Assembly (NCBI RefSeq): GCF_021531375.1
Contig: NZ_JADYTU010000018.1
Coordinates: 1-43,703, forward strand
Direction: 5' to 3'
Origin: Pseudoflavonifractor phocaeensis
Lineage (GTDB): Bacteria > Bacillota > Clostridia > Oscillospirales > Oscillospiraceae
DNA length: 43,703 nucleotides
This document shows, one piece after another, positions 1 through 7,668 of the stretch. Below the pieces are notes generated by a model. It did no database searches. It was not told the DNA's origin and was given only the letters and a program-made list of their open reading frames with translations. Position numbers and translations under genes: made by a program. Position 1 is the stretch's first letter. Every line of letters starts with the position of its first letter.

Positions 1-41
1 CCCCCTGACGTAGTCTATTTTCCTACATCAGGGGGTCTTTT
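1..41 (+). terminator. Rho-independent terminator at left edge
   Basis: Inverted repeat of 13-base arms (1-13 and 23-35, one mismatch) around a 9-base loop, followed by TCTTTT at 36-41. It probably ends a plus-strand gene lying left of the window. The mismatch would be a G-U pair if read on the minus strand, but the T-rich tail is on the plus side. Confidence 0.7.
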
Positions 42-160
42 GTCACTGTCCGTTTTTACTGGACCTGTTCACACACGGAGATCGGGCATTGTTTTTTGGG
101 AACGTGTATCGTCGCTTTGTCGTCAAGCGTAAAAGTCAAGTCAATGGGAGAAAAAAGAAA

Positions 161-188
161 ATCCCTAGAGCCCTACGGCTCTAGGGAT
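161..188 (-). terminator. Terminator of the tRNA operon
   Basis: Perfect 12-bp stem (161-172 with 177-188) and a CTAC loop. Reading on the minus strand the stem is followed by a T-rich tract (complement of 145-160). It lies directly after tRNA-Val, closing the three-tRNA transcript. Confidence 0.9.
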
Positions 189-192
189 TTCT

Positions 193-268
193 TGGTGGAG
201 ACAACAGAACTCGAATCTGTGACCTTCCGCGTGTGAGGCGGACGCTCTACCGGCTGAGCTATGCCTCC
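193..268 (-). tRNA. tRNA-Val (anticodon CAC)
   Basis: The reverse complement folds as a full cloverleaf: 7-bp acceptor (GGAGGCA with TGTCTCC, one G-U), D arm GCTC/GAGC, anticodon stem TCCGC/GCGGA with loop CTCACAC giving anticodon CAC, and T arm ACAGA/TCTGT. The 3' CCA is encoded (193-195). It is the last gene of the Met-Glu-Val operon. Confidence 0.95.
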
Positions 269-289
269 ATATGGAACGGCTGAAAAGGG

Positions 290-364
290 TGGTGACCCGG
301 ACGGGACTCGAACCCGTGTTGCCGCCGTGAAAGGGCGGAGTCTTAACCGCTTGACCACCGGGCC
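290..364 (-). tRNA. tRNA-Glu (anticodon TTC)
   Basis: Cloverleaf on the minus strand: acceptor GGCCCGG with CCGGGTC, anticodon stem CCGCC/GGCGG with loop CTTTCAC giving anticodon TTC, T arm ACGGG/CCCGT, encoded CCA (290-292). Middle gene of the operon. Confidence 0.96.
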
Positions 365-404
365 GTTTCTCCATATAGAATCGGACGAATATCCGTTGTT
401 ATTT

Positions 405-481
405 TGGTAGCGGCACCTGGATTTGAACCGGGGACACTGCGGGTATGAACCGCATGCTCTAGCCAACTGAGCTATGCCGCC
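405..481 (-). tRNA. tRNA-Met, elongator type (anticodon CAT)
   Basis: Cloverleaf with acceptor GGCGGCA/TGCCGCT (first pair G-U), anticodon stem TGCGG/CCGCA with loop TTCATAC (anticodon CAT), encoded CCA (405-407). The three G-C pairs of an initiator anticodon stem and the C1-A72 mismatch of an initiator are absent, so it reads as elongator Met rather than fMet; a lysidine-modified Ile(CAU) is less likely from the overall sequence. One oddity: the T stem CCCGG/CCAGG contains a central C-A mismatch. Confidence 0.92.
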
Positions 482-512
482 ATGTCTGCTCGTCTCGAAC
501 AGGGCAAGAGAT

Positions 513-541
513 AGTATAGCGGAGAATGGCGGTTTTGTCAA
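513..541 (-). promoter_or_regulatory. tRNA operon promoter
   Basis: On the minus strand: TTGACA (-35, complement of 536-541), 17-base spacer, TATACT (-10, complement of 513-518), 32 bases before tRNA-Met. Near-perfect vegetative sigma-factor promoter, as expected for stable RNA genes. Confidence 0.9.
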
Positions 542-597
542 CAGAAATTTTCTATTTTTTTATTTTTTTCGTCCGAGTCCAGGGAGGTGCCCGGAGG

Positions 598-828
598 TCA
601 GCGGAGGATCAGGGACAAGCCGAAGGCAATGGCGGCGGGGAGCAGGGATTCCGCCTGGAAGGGCCGGTCCATTAGGGCACGGATGAAAAGGACTACGGCG
701 GAGAGCCGAAGCAGCCAGGGCAGGAGAGCCCAGAAGAGAGCGATGGGGACGGACAGCAGGACCAGGACAACCCACAGAATGGGGATGGAGATCAGGCAGA
801 GAATGGAAAGAGTCAGTAATGTGATCAT
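598..828 (-). CDS. Small hydrophobic membrane protein (76 aa)
   Basis: The protein is almost entirely hydrophobic, with about two to three membrane segments (residues about 3-25, 27-50 and 60-75) separated by short basic stretches (LLRL, RALMDRPF). The start is supported by AAGGAG eight to nine bases upstream of ATG. No family is recognised with certainty; the length and the pattern resemble small conserved clostridial membrane proteins of unknown role. It lies between the tRNA promoter and the purL terminator and is probably a single-gene transcript; an extended -10 (TGGTATGAT, complement of 863-871) precedes it, but there is no good -35. Confidence 0.6.
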   Translation of the reverse strand: MITLLTLSILCLISIPILWVVLVLLSVPIALFWALLPWLLRLSAVVLFIRALMDRPFQAESLLPAAIAFGLSLILR

Positions 829-916
829 AATGCGTTCTCCTTTTACTATGATGTCAGCATCATACCAGACTATGGTAAAAGGGAGGGAAAAGGAAGATTA
901 AAATTCCATAAAAAAC

Positions 917-940
917 GGGGGCCGTCCAAAGACGGCCCCC
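917..940 (-). terminator. purL terminator
   Basis: Perfect 10-bp GC-rich stem (917-926 with 931-940) with a CAAA loop, followed on the minus strand by a T-run (complement of 911-915 and further T-rich bases). It lies 19 bases after the purL stop. Confidence 0.93.
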
Positions 941-958
941 GCGGGATAACGGGAAGTT

Positions 959-3900
959 TTACTTAAAGTACTCGGCGCCCGACTCGAAGAGGGGCTGGTG
1001 CTTGTTGCCGGGAATGTTGACGCCCACGAAGGGACCGCGGCGCTCCAGATGGCCCATCTTGCCGAAGACGCGGCCGTCGGGGGAGAAGATACCCTCGATG
1101 GCGGCCATGGAGCCATTGGGATTTGCGGCAATGTCCATGGTGGGCTGGCCGTTCAGATCCACATACTGGGTGGCGGCCTGGCCGTTGGCGATCAGACTGT
1201 CGATGACGGACTGGGGACCCACGAAGCGGCCCTCACCGTGGGAGATGGGGATGGTGTGCAGGTCGCCCACGTTGGACTTCAGCATCCAGGGGGACTGGAC
1301 GGAGGCCACCCGGGTGGTGACGTACCGGGACTGGTGGCGGCCGATCAGGTTATAAGTCAGGGTGGGGCAGGAGTCGTCCATGGGACGGATCTCGCCGTAG
1401 GGCACCAGGCCCAGCTTGACCAGAGCCTGGAAGCCGTTGCAGATGCCCAGCATCAGACCGTCGCGGTTTTTCAGCAGGTCCATGATAGCCTCGGCGATGG
1501 CGGGGGAGCGGAGGAAGGAGGCGATGAACTTGCCGGAGCCGTCGGGCTCGTCGCCTCCGGAGAAGCCGCCGGGCAGCACTACCATCTGGGCGGAGCGGAT
1601 GGCCTGCTCCAGGGCCTGGGCGGACTGGGCCAGGAAATCAGTGGTCAGGTTGCGGACCACCACGATCTCCGGGTCGATGCCGGCCCGGATACAGGCCTGG
1701 GCGGTGTCATACTCGCAGTTGGTGCCGGGGAAAACGGGGATGACCGCCTTGGGGTGGGCGCACTTGTGCTTGCAGACAGCGGGGGAGCGCTTGTCCCAGG
1801 AGATGGGAGCCACTGCCTCGCTGGTGCCCGCCAGAGTGGGGTAGACCTTCTCCATCACGCCGTCGTTGAGCTGACGCAGCTCGTCCACAGAGACGGCCTC
1901 GCCGGGCAGGGCGATGAAGGGAGCATGAGTGGTCTCACCCAGACGGATGGCGTTGGGGTCGTTGATCTCCTCGGTGAGCTCGGCCACGATTGCGCCGGGC
2001 TGGGGGGCGTACCAATCAACAGCCTCCATACCGGCCTGGAAGCCGATCCGGTTGCCGAAGGACATGTTCATCACGGCCTCGGCCAGACCGTTCTCCACGG
2101 CCCAGGCGGCCTTCACCTTGCCGGCCTGATGAAGGGCGTGGAAGGCCTCCCAAGCGGCCTTGCTGTCCTGGCTGGCGAACAGGTAGACGGGGTGCTCGGC
2201 GGCCTTGAACTCGGGGGACAGGACCTTGTCCGCCTTCACCGGGGCGATGGCGAAGGAGATCAGGGTGGGAGGCACGTCCTTGTCCAGGAAGGAGCCGGAC
2301 ATGGAGTCCTTACCGCCAATGGCGGCGGCCTCCAGCTCCAGCTGGGCGTCCAGGGCGCCCAACAGGGCGGAGAAGGGCTTGCCCCAGCGCTGGGGCTCAT
2401 TACGCAGCTTCTCGAAGAACTCCTGGAAGGTCAGGTAAGCCTTGTGATAGTCGGCGCCGGTGGCCACCAGCTTGGCCATGGAGGTGTACACGGCGTCGTG
2501 GGAGCCGGCGTAGGGGTCCACGCTGGTCCGCTCGGGGTCAAAGCCCCAGGCCATGACGCTGGCCTGATCGGTCTCCTGGCCGGGCAGCACGGGGAACAGG
2601 GCGGCCATGGCCTGGGCGGGGGTAGCCTGGGTCTTGCCGCCGAAGGGCATCAGCACGGAGGCGGCGCCGATGGAGCCGTCAAACCGCTCGGTCAGCCCGC
2701 GGCGGGAGCCGCACTTCAAGCTGGCGGCCATCTCCTTCAGATTGGTGAACTGGGCCTTGCCCAGCTGGGAGCGGTCTGCCTTGTCAACGGAGACAGCGGC
2801 GTGCTTGACAGCGCCGTTGGTGTTCAGGAATTCACGGGATAGGTCGGCGATCTTCAGGCCCTTCCAGTGCATGACCATCCGGGGGCTCTCGGTGACGGTG
2901 GCGACCCGGTAGGCCTCCAGATTTTCAGCCTCGGCGGCGGCGATAAACTTGTCCACATCCTCGGCGGCCACCACCACGGCCATACGCTCCTGAGATTCGG
3001 AGATGGCCAGCTCGGTGCCGTCCAGACCGTCGTACTTCTTGCGGACGGCGTCCAGCTCGATCTCCAGACCGTCGGCCAGCTCGCCGATGGCCACGGACAC
3101 GCCGCCGGCGCCGAAGTCGTTGCACCGCTTGACCAGGCGGGTCACCTCGCCGTTGCGGAACAGGCGCTGGATCTTCCGCTCCTCGGGGGCGTTGCCCTTC
3201 TGGACCTCGGAGGCCATGGTGGTCAGGGACTTCTTGTTGTGGCTCTTGGAGGAGCCGGTAGCGCCGCCAATGCCGTCGCGGCCGGTGCGGCCGCCCAGCA
3301 GGATGACCACGTCGCCGGGGGCGGGATGCTCCCGGACCACGTTCTCAGCGGGGGCGGCGCCCACCACCGCACCGCACTCCAGGCGCTTGGCGATGTAGCC
3401 GTCATGGTAAACCTCGGCCACATGGCCGGTGGCCAGACCGATCTGGTTGCCGTACGAGGAGTAGCCCGCCGCGGCGGTGGTGGCCAGCTTCCGCTGGGGC
3501 AGCTTGCCCTCCAGAGTCTGGTCAAAGGGAACCCGGGGATCGCCGCCGCCGGTGAAGCGCATGGCCTGGTGGACATAGACGCGGCCGGACAGGGGGTCAC
3601 GGATGCAGCCGCCGATACAGGTGGCCGCGCCGCCGAAGGGCTCGATCTCGGTGGGGTGGTTGTGGGTCTCGTTCTTGAACATCAGCAGCCAGTCCTGCTC
3701 CTTGCCGTCCACCTGGGCGGGGACGTGGATGGAGCAGGCGTTGATCTCCTCGGACTCGTCCAGTTCGGGCAGCAGGCCCCGCTTCTTCAGGGTCTTGGCG
3801 CCGATGGTGGCCAGATCCATCAGGGTCTGGGGCCGCTTGGCGGCCTTCTCCTCGCCGTAGACCTCCACCCGGGCGGCCAGGTACCGCTCATAGGCGGCGC

Positions 3901-4639
3901 GGATCTCGGGGTCGGCGATGTCCACGGAGTCCAGATGGGTGGAGAAGGTGGTGTGGCGGCAGTGGTCGGACCAGTAAGTGTCCACCACGCGGACCTCAGT
4001 GATGGTGGGGTCCCGCTTCTCCTCGTCACGGAAGTAGGCCTGGAGGAACTTCAGATCGTCCAGATCCATGGCCAGGCCCAGAGAGGACAGCAGGTCGCTG
4101 AGTCCCGCCTCGTCCAGGGCGGTAAAGCTGTCAATGGTGGCCACATGATCGGGGATGTCATAAGTACGGACCAGCGTCTCGGGCTTGTCCGGGGAGGCCT
4201 CCCGGCTCTCCACGGGGTTGATGAGGTAGCCGCGGATCTTGTCCAGGTCGCCCTGGGTCAGCTCGCCCTCCAGGACGTACACCTTGGCGTGGGCGATGAG
4301 AGGGCGGTCCACGCCGGCCATCAGCTGGATACACTGGGCGCAGGAGTCGGAGCGCTGGTCAAACTGGCCGGGCAGTGCCTCCACCGCCAGAATGGCGTGG
4401 GGCTGGGCGGGCAGGGGGAAGGTCTCGTCATAGACCACGTCCACCTGGGGCTCGGAAAAGACGATGCCCTTGGCCTGCTCGTAGACGGCGGGGTCGATCT
4501 GGTCGGCGTCGTAGCGGTTCAGGATGGCCACGGACTTCAGACCCTGGATGCCCAGCTGCTCCTGAAGGGCCTTGCACAGCCCCTGGGCCTCTACGTCAAA
4601 GCCGGGCTTTTTCTGGGAATAACAGCGAAAAACACTCAT
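959..4639 (-). CDS. purL: Phosphoribosylformylglycinamidine synthase, single-chain PurL-PurQ type (1226 aa)
   Basis: Catalyses the ATP- and glutamine-dependent conversion of FGAR to FGAM, step four of purine biosynthesis, in the cytosol. The synthetase part fills about residues 1-960 and includes the conserved KNETHNHPT and GGAATCIGG segments. The glutaminase (PurQ) domain starts near residue 964, with nucleophile Cys1067 in GICNGFQ and the H-x-E pair at about 1197/1199 in GHLERR. The length fits the large one-chain form rather than the separate PurS/PurQ/PurL of Bacillus. ATG start with GGAGG ten bases upstream. No other purine gene adjoins it. The 180-base leader upstream folds into a long imperfect hairpin, which may regulate it. 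Confidence 0.97.
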   Translation of the reverse strand: MSVFRCYSQKKPGFDVEAQGLCKALQEQLGIQGLKSVAILNRYDADQIDPAVYEQAKGIVFSEPQVDVVYDETFPLPAQPHAILAVEALPGQFDQRSDSCAQCIQLMAGVDRPLIAHAKVYVLEGELTQGDLDKIRGYLINPVESREASPDKPETLVRTYDIPDHVATIDSFTALDEAGLSDLLSSLGLAMDLDDLKFLQAYFRDEEKRDPTITEVRVVDTYWSDHCRHTTFSTHLDSVDIADPEIRAAYERYLAARVEVYGEEKAAKRPQTLMDLATIGAKTLKKRGLLPELDESEEINACSIHVPAQVDGKEQDWLLMFKNETHNHPTEIEPFGGAATCIGGCIRDPLSGRVYVHQAMRFTGGGDPRVPFDQTLEGKLPQRKLATTAAAGYSSYGNQIGLATGHVAEVYHDGYIAKRLECGAVVGAAPAENVVREHPAPGDVVILLGGRTGRDGIGGATGSSKSHNKKSLTTMASEVQKGNAPEERKIQRLFRNGEVTRLVKRCNDFGAGGVSVAIGELADGLEIELDAVRKKYDGLDGTELAISESQERMAVVVAAEDVDKFIAAAEAENLEAYRVATVTESPRMVMHWKGLKIADLSREFLNTNGAVKHAAVSVDKADRSQLGKAQFTNLKEMAASLKCGSRRGLTERFDGSIGAASVLMPFGGKTQATPAQAMAALFPVLPGQETDQASVMAWGFDPERTSVDPYAGSHDAVYTSMAKLVATGADYHKAYLTFQEFFEKLRNEPQRWGKPFSALLGALDAQLELEAAAIGGKDSMSGSFLDKDVPPTLISFAIAPVKADKVLSPEFKAAEHPVYLFASQDSKAAWEAFHALHQAGKVKAAWAVENGLAEAVMNMSFGNRIGFQAGMEAVDWYAPQPGAIVAELTEEINDPNAIRLGETTHAPFIALPGEAVSVDELRQLNDGVMEKVYPTLAGTSEAVAPISWDKRSPAVCKHKCAHPKAVIPVFPGTNCEYDTAQACIRAGIDPEIVVVRNLTTDFLAQSAQALEQAIRSAQMVVLPGGFSGGDEPDGSGKFIASFLRSPAIAEAIMDLLKNRDGLMLGICNGFQALVKLGLVPYGEIRPMDDSCPTLTYNLIGRHQSRYVTTRVASVQSPWMLKSNVGDLHTIPISHGEGRFVGPQSVIDSLIANGQAATQYVDLNGQPTMDIAANPNGSMAAIEGIFSPDGRVFGKMGHLERRGPFVGVNIPGNKHQPLFESGAEYFK

Positions 4640-4654
4640 ACTTTTGATTCCTCC

Positions 4655-4771
4655 ACTTTATTTGAGAGCGTGAAAACCGGGGCGCGGAGTGCAAAAATGA
4701 TCAGGGGACCGGTGCTTCCCCTCCGCACGCCGCGGTTTACGCTCAAAATTTATCTTTGTATACGCAGAAAA
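4655..4771 (-). other. Structured 5' leader of purL
   Basis: On the minus strand this stretch can fold into one long imperfect hairpin. Outer arms are TTGAGCGT-AAACC and GGTTTTC-ACGCTCTCAA, middle arms GCGGAG and CTCCGC, inner arms GGGGA and TCCCC. It ends just before the purL ribosome site and has no T-run, so it would act on translation or RNA stability if it is a regulatory element. It does not show the conserved core of the guanine riboswitch. Function unknown. Confidence 0.45.
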
Positions 4772-4821
4772 ACGTGCGCGGAAAATATCTTCACGCTCCG
4801 TTCTTTTCTGCCGAGGGTATC

Positions 4822-6330
4822 TCAGGAGATGCTCCAGTTTTCCAACTGGGCGAACACGTTGCCCCGAATGGGGGCCAGACCGGACAGCCGGCACCATTGG
4901 GTGAGGACAGAGCCGTTTTTGAAGCAGATGGGGACGATGGGGGTCTGCTGCTCCAGATATGCAAACAGGGCCTGGGCGGCCGTCTTCCGCTGGAGGCCGG
5001 AGGTGCCCCGCAGGTCGGCCAGCAGCAGGTCGGCCTCACCGTCCTGCCACCCGCCGTAGTTCAAGGTGCCGGTGGAGGACAGCAGGGGGGACAGGTCAAA
5101 GTCGGCGGTGAGGACCACTTCCCCCAAATAGAGGTCAAAGTTCCCGGCAGCCAGAGCGGCGGTATAGTCCGCAAAGGCCAGCTTGGACAGGGTGACCTTC
5201 AGACCGGCGGCCTCCAATTGATCCGCAATGCGCTGGGCGGCGGCGGTTTTGGCGGTGTTTTCGCTGTTCACCACCATGGTGAGGGAGCGGCCTGACAGCC
5301 GCAGCTCCTCGATCTGGGACGCCAACTGTTCCGGGTCATAGGAGAGCGCCTGGGCAAGTTCCTCGTCGTACAGGGAACTGGCGGGGTGGACGGGCAGGGA
5401 AGCGGCGGCGGCGTGGCGGGCGTAGTCCACCTGAACGATGGAATCCCGGTCCACGGCCAGGGCCAGGGCACGGCGGACCTCCGGACGCTGACAGATCCCC
5501 CGCTGGACGTTGAAGCCCAGATAGAGGAAATCGGTTGTGGCGTAGTCCCAGGTTTCATAATTGCCCGAGTAGCCCAGGGCGTTGGTGCCCATCAGATCCA
5601 CGTCAACCAGACCGGTGTCGCCGGAGGCGAAGGAGGAGATCAGATCGTCGCTGCGCTCCACCGCTGTCAGAGGGATCTCACGGGCGGGGAGAGCCTTGCA
5701 CTGCCACCAGTCGCTGCGGGCGGTGAGGAGCAGTTCTTCCCCCTCACCGGACAGTATATAAGGGCCGGTGCCGGCGGGGCGGTCTCCCGAGCCGTTGGCG
5801 ATGGGGATGTCCAGCAGAGCGGGCAGGTCCCCGTTGGGGCGGCTGAGGGTAACGGTGACGGAGCCGTCTCCGGCGGTGACGGAGGTTACGTCCCGGAGCC
5901 GCTGGGCGTAGCGGGAGCCCTCCTGCCGGGCAGTGTTCAAAGCGGCGGCTACGGCCTCAGCCGTGAGGGGGGTGCCGTCGGAAAAGGTGACGCCGGACCG
6001 CAGCGTAAAGGTCCAGGACAGGTTGTCCGGACCGGCGGTATAGCTCTGGCACAGTACGGGGACGGCCTGAAAGGAACCGTCCAGCTGGAACAGGGGCTCA
6101 TAGAGCAGAGGGACCAAGGTCAGATTGGCCCGGTTTTCCGCCAGAACGGGGTGAAGGCTGTAAGCAGGGTAAACCGCCAAAGAGAAGGGAATGTCCACCG
6201 GGACCTGGGAGGCGTCGGGGACAGGCGAGGCCGAGCCGGACTGGCTGCCCGAGGCTCCGTCCGACGGACCGCAGGCCGCCAGAGACAGGGCCAGGGCGGC
6301 GGATAACAGCAGAGAGAGAAGTCGTCTCAT
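4822..6330 (-). CDS. Family-5 (Opp/Dpp-type) solute-binding lipoprotein (502 aa)
   Basis: Extracellular substrate-binding protein of the peptide/nickel ABC-transporter class (SBP_bac_5). Residues 1-19 form a lipoprotein signal peptide ending in the lipobox LAAC (Cys19), followed by a Gly/Ser-rich tether. The family hallmarks are visible: a region such as YTFTLR-like LSWTFTLRSGVTFSDGTPL near residue 105-125 and an ALALAVDRDSIV segment near 290-300. Start ATG has AAGGAA about eight bases upstream. It follows pgeF by 18 bases and probably shares its transcript. No cognate permease or ATPase is nearby, so it is an orphan binding protein; ligand unknown (oligopeptide or similar). Confidence 0.9.
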   Translation of the reverse strand: MRRLLSLLLSAALALSLAACGPSDGASGSQSGSASPVPDASQVPVDIPFSLAVYPAYSLHPVLAENRANLTLVPLLYEPLFQLDGSFQAVPVLCQSYTAGPDNLSWTFTLRSGVTFSDGTPLTAEAVAAALNTARQEGSRYAQRLRDVTSVTAGDGSVTVTLSRPNGDLPALLDIPIANGSGDRPAGTGPYILSGEGEELLLTARSDWWQCKALPAREIPLTAVERSDDLISSFASGDTGLVDVDLMGTNALGYSGNYETWDYATTDFLYLGFNVQRGICQRPEVRRALALAVDRDSIVQVDYARHAAAASLPVHPASSLYDEELAQALSYDPEQLASQIEELRLSGRSLTMVVNSENTAKTAAAQRIADQLEAAGLKVTLSKLAFADYTAALAAGNFDLYLGEVVLTADFDLSPLLSSTGTLNYGGWQDGEADLLLADLRGTSGLQRKTAAQALFAYLEQQTPIVPICFKNGSVLTQWCRLSGLAPIRGNVFAQLENWSIS

Positions 6331-6348
6331 ACAGGTTCCTTTTCGCGT

Positions 6349-7161
6349 TCAAATAAGTTGGATCATGGCGGCCATGCTGCCCCGGGCGTTCCCCTGGACC
6401 CGGTGGGACCAGAAAGTATCCAGCCGGCAGGCGGTGCAGGCGGTACAGAGGGCAATGTGGTCCGGCGTAAGGCCGGACCGCTCCAGCCACCGGGCGTTGG
6501 CCCGCTTCAGATCCACAGTGAATTTCCCGCCTCCGGGCAGGGGGCGGATAAAAGGTTCCGCGTCGGCGCCCAACCCGGCCCGCAGACCCTCGGGGACGTC
6601 GGCGTGGGTCTCGAAGCAGCATGGACCGATGCCGGGGCCGATGGCGGCCAAAATATGCTCCGGAGCGCAGCCGTAGTCCCGGACCATGGCCTCCGCCGCC
6701 CGGGCGGCAATGCCGGCGGCGGTGCCCCGCCAGCCCGCGTGGACGGCGGCAATGACCCGGGCCTGGGGGTCGTAGAATAGAATGGGGATGCAGTCCCCGG
6801 AGAAGACAGTGAGACTTACCCCCGGCACATCGGTAATGAGGCCGTCGGCCTCAAAGACGCCGGGGGCGGCGGGATCGGACTGAATATCGGCCGCGGTGAC
6901 CGGGCGGACCCGGTCGCTGTGGACCTGGTGATTTTTGACCAGCGCCGTCACATCGGCGCCCAGAGCGGCGCAGAACCGGGAAAAATTCTCCCGGACCCGG
7001 TTGGGGTCGTCCCCGCGGTTGGCCCCCAGATTCAAACTCTCCCAGGGAGCGGGGGAGACGCCGCCCAGGCGTGTGGAAAAGCCATGGACGGTCCCGGCCC
7101 AGGCGGGGTGGGCACAGGCATAAAAAGAGACGCCATGGCGCTCCCGGCGGATAATGTCCAT
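6349..7161 (-). CDS. pgeF: Peptidoglycan editing factor PgeF / YfiH family (270 aa)
   Basis: Multicopper-oxidase-like laccase-domain family (former DUF152); E. coli YfiH removes wrongly incorporated amino acids from the peptidoglycan precursor, and related proteins act as purine nucleoside phosphorylases. Visible family motifs: HGFSTRLGGVS near the N-terminus, NHQVHSDRV, TVFSGDCIPILF, AVHAGWRGTAAGI and IGPGIGPCCFE; the His and Cys residues in these are the metal/active-site set. The longer frame begins at 7290, but the Met at 7161 has GGAGGG six bases before it and matches the family length, so I chose it. A TTGTCA-17-TAAAAT promoter lies just upstream. Upstream gene of a two-gene unit with the binding protein. 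Confidence 0.93.
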   Translation of the reverse strand: MDIIRRERHGVSFYACAHPAWAGTVHGFSTRLGGVSPAPWESLNLGANRGDDPNRVRENFSRFCAALGADVTALVKNHQVHSDRVRPVTAADIQSDPAAPGVFEADGLITDVPGVSLTVFSGDCIPILFYDPQARVIAAVHAGWRGTAAGIAARAAEAMVRDYGCAPEHILAAIGPGIGPCCFETHADVPEGLRAGLGADAEPFIRPLPGGGKFTVDLKRANARWLERSGLTPDHIALCTACTACRLDTFWSHRVQGNARGSMAAMIQLI

Positions 7162-7192
7162 GGCTGTCCCTCCATTTCCCTGATGATGTTTT

Positions 7193-7221
7193 ATTTTATC
7201 CCAAAATTCTGGTTCTGACAA
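7193..7221 (-). promoter_or_regulatory. pgeF operon promoter
   Basis: Minus strand TTGTCA (complement of 7216-7221), 17-base spacer, TAAAAT (complement of 7193-7198), about 30 bases before the pgeF ATG. Its position excludes starts upstream of 7161. Confidence 0.8.
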
Positions 7222-7344
7222 CCCATAACAAGGGAGAAATGCGCCAATGTTTTTGAGGGGAAGGGGGCGTTCTGCCCAAAATGGCGGCACGCCGCAGGTT
7301 GTCAGTCAGGCCGGCTGCTGTCGGAAACGCCGGGCGCGGGGAGA

Positions 7345-7557
7345 TCAGAGCTGCTGCAGCTCCCGCAGGGTGTCCTGAATGGTCTTTTTGGGCAGATAGA
7401 CCGCCGCCATCTCCACCAGCTGTTTCAGCGTCAGAGTCCGGGCCGCCGCCACCATGGGGTGCTGCATCAGCTTGCCGAACCGGCGTTGGAACACCGCCCG
7501 GGACTTGGGATTGTCCAGCAGCTCCCCCACCGTGATGTTCTGATTATGTAGATCCAA
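7345..7557 (-). CDS. Small helical protein (70 aa), TTG start
   Basis: The open frame extends further upstream, but a near-perfect Shine-Dalgarno sequence (GGAGGTGATC) stands eight bases before the TTG at 7557, so I start there. The product reads as a compact all-helical domain: TVGELLDNPKSRAVFQRRF, then HPMVAAARTLTLKQL, then a C-terminal helix PKKTIQDTLRELQQL. A closely similar pattern occurs, to my knowledge, as a short C-terminal domain in some Firmicute hydrolases; here it stands alone. No catalytic residues are evident. It is divergent from the membrane-protein gene at 7669. Function unknown. Confidence 0.65.
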   Translation of the reverse strand: MDLHNQNITVGELLDNPKSRAVFQRRFGKLMQHPMVAAARTLTLKQLVEMAAVYLPKKTIQDTLRELQQL

Positions 7558-7600
7558 AGAGATCACCTCCACCCATAGTGTATGTGGGCGGGGCGGTTTC

Positions 7601-7629
7601 TTGACTTTCTTTTTGGAGAGGTATATCAT
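7601..7629 (+). promoter_or_regulatory. Promoter of the membrane-protein gene at 7669
   Basis: TTGACT (7601-7606), 17-base spacer, TATCAT (7624-7629), 39 bases upstream of the ATG. It supports the start at 7669 and excludes upstream start codons in the same frame. Confidence 0.8.
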
Positions 7630-7668
7630 AAAAATATACAAAAGGGACAAGCTGGAAGGGAGAAACTT

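Noticed and set aside
998-2842. Long plus-strand frame opposite purL (614 codons) and a similar one at 2867-5059
   Set aside because: Shadow frames of a GC-rich gene with strong codon-position bias; no ribosome site and a low-complexity Gly/Leu/Val-rich product.
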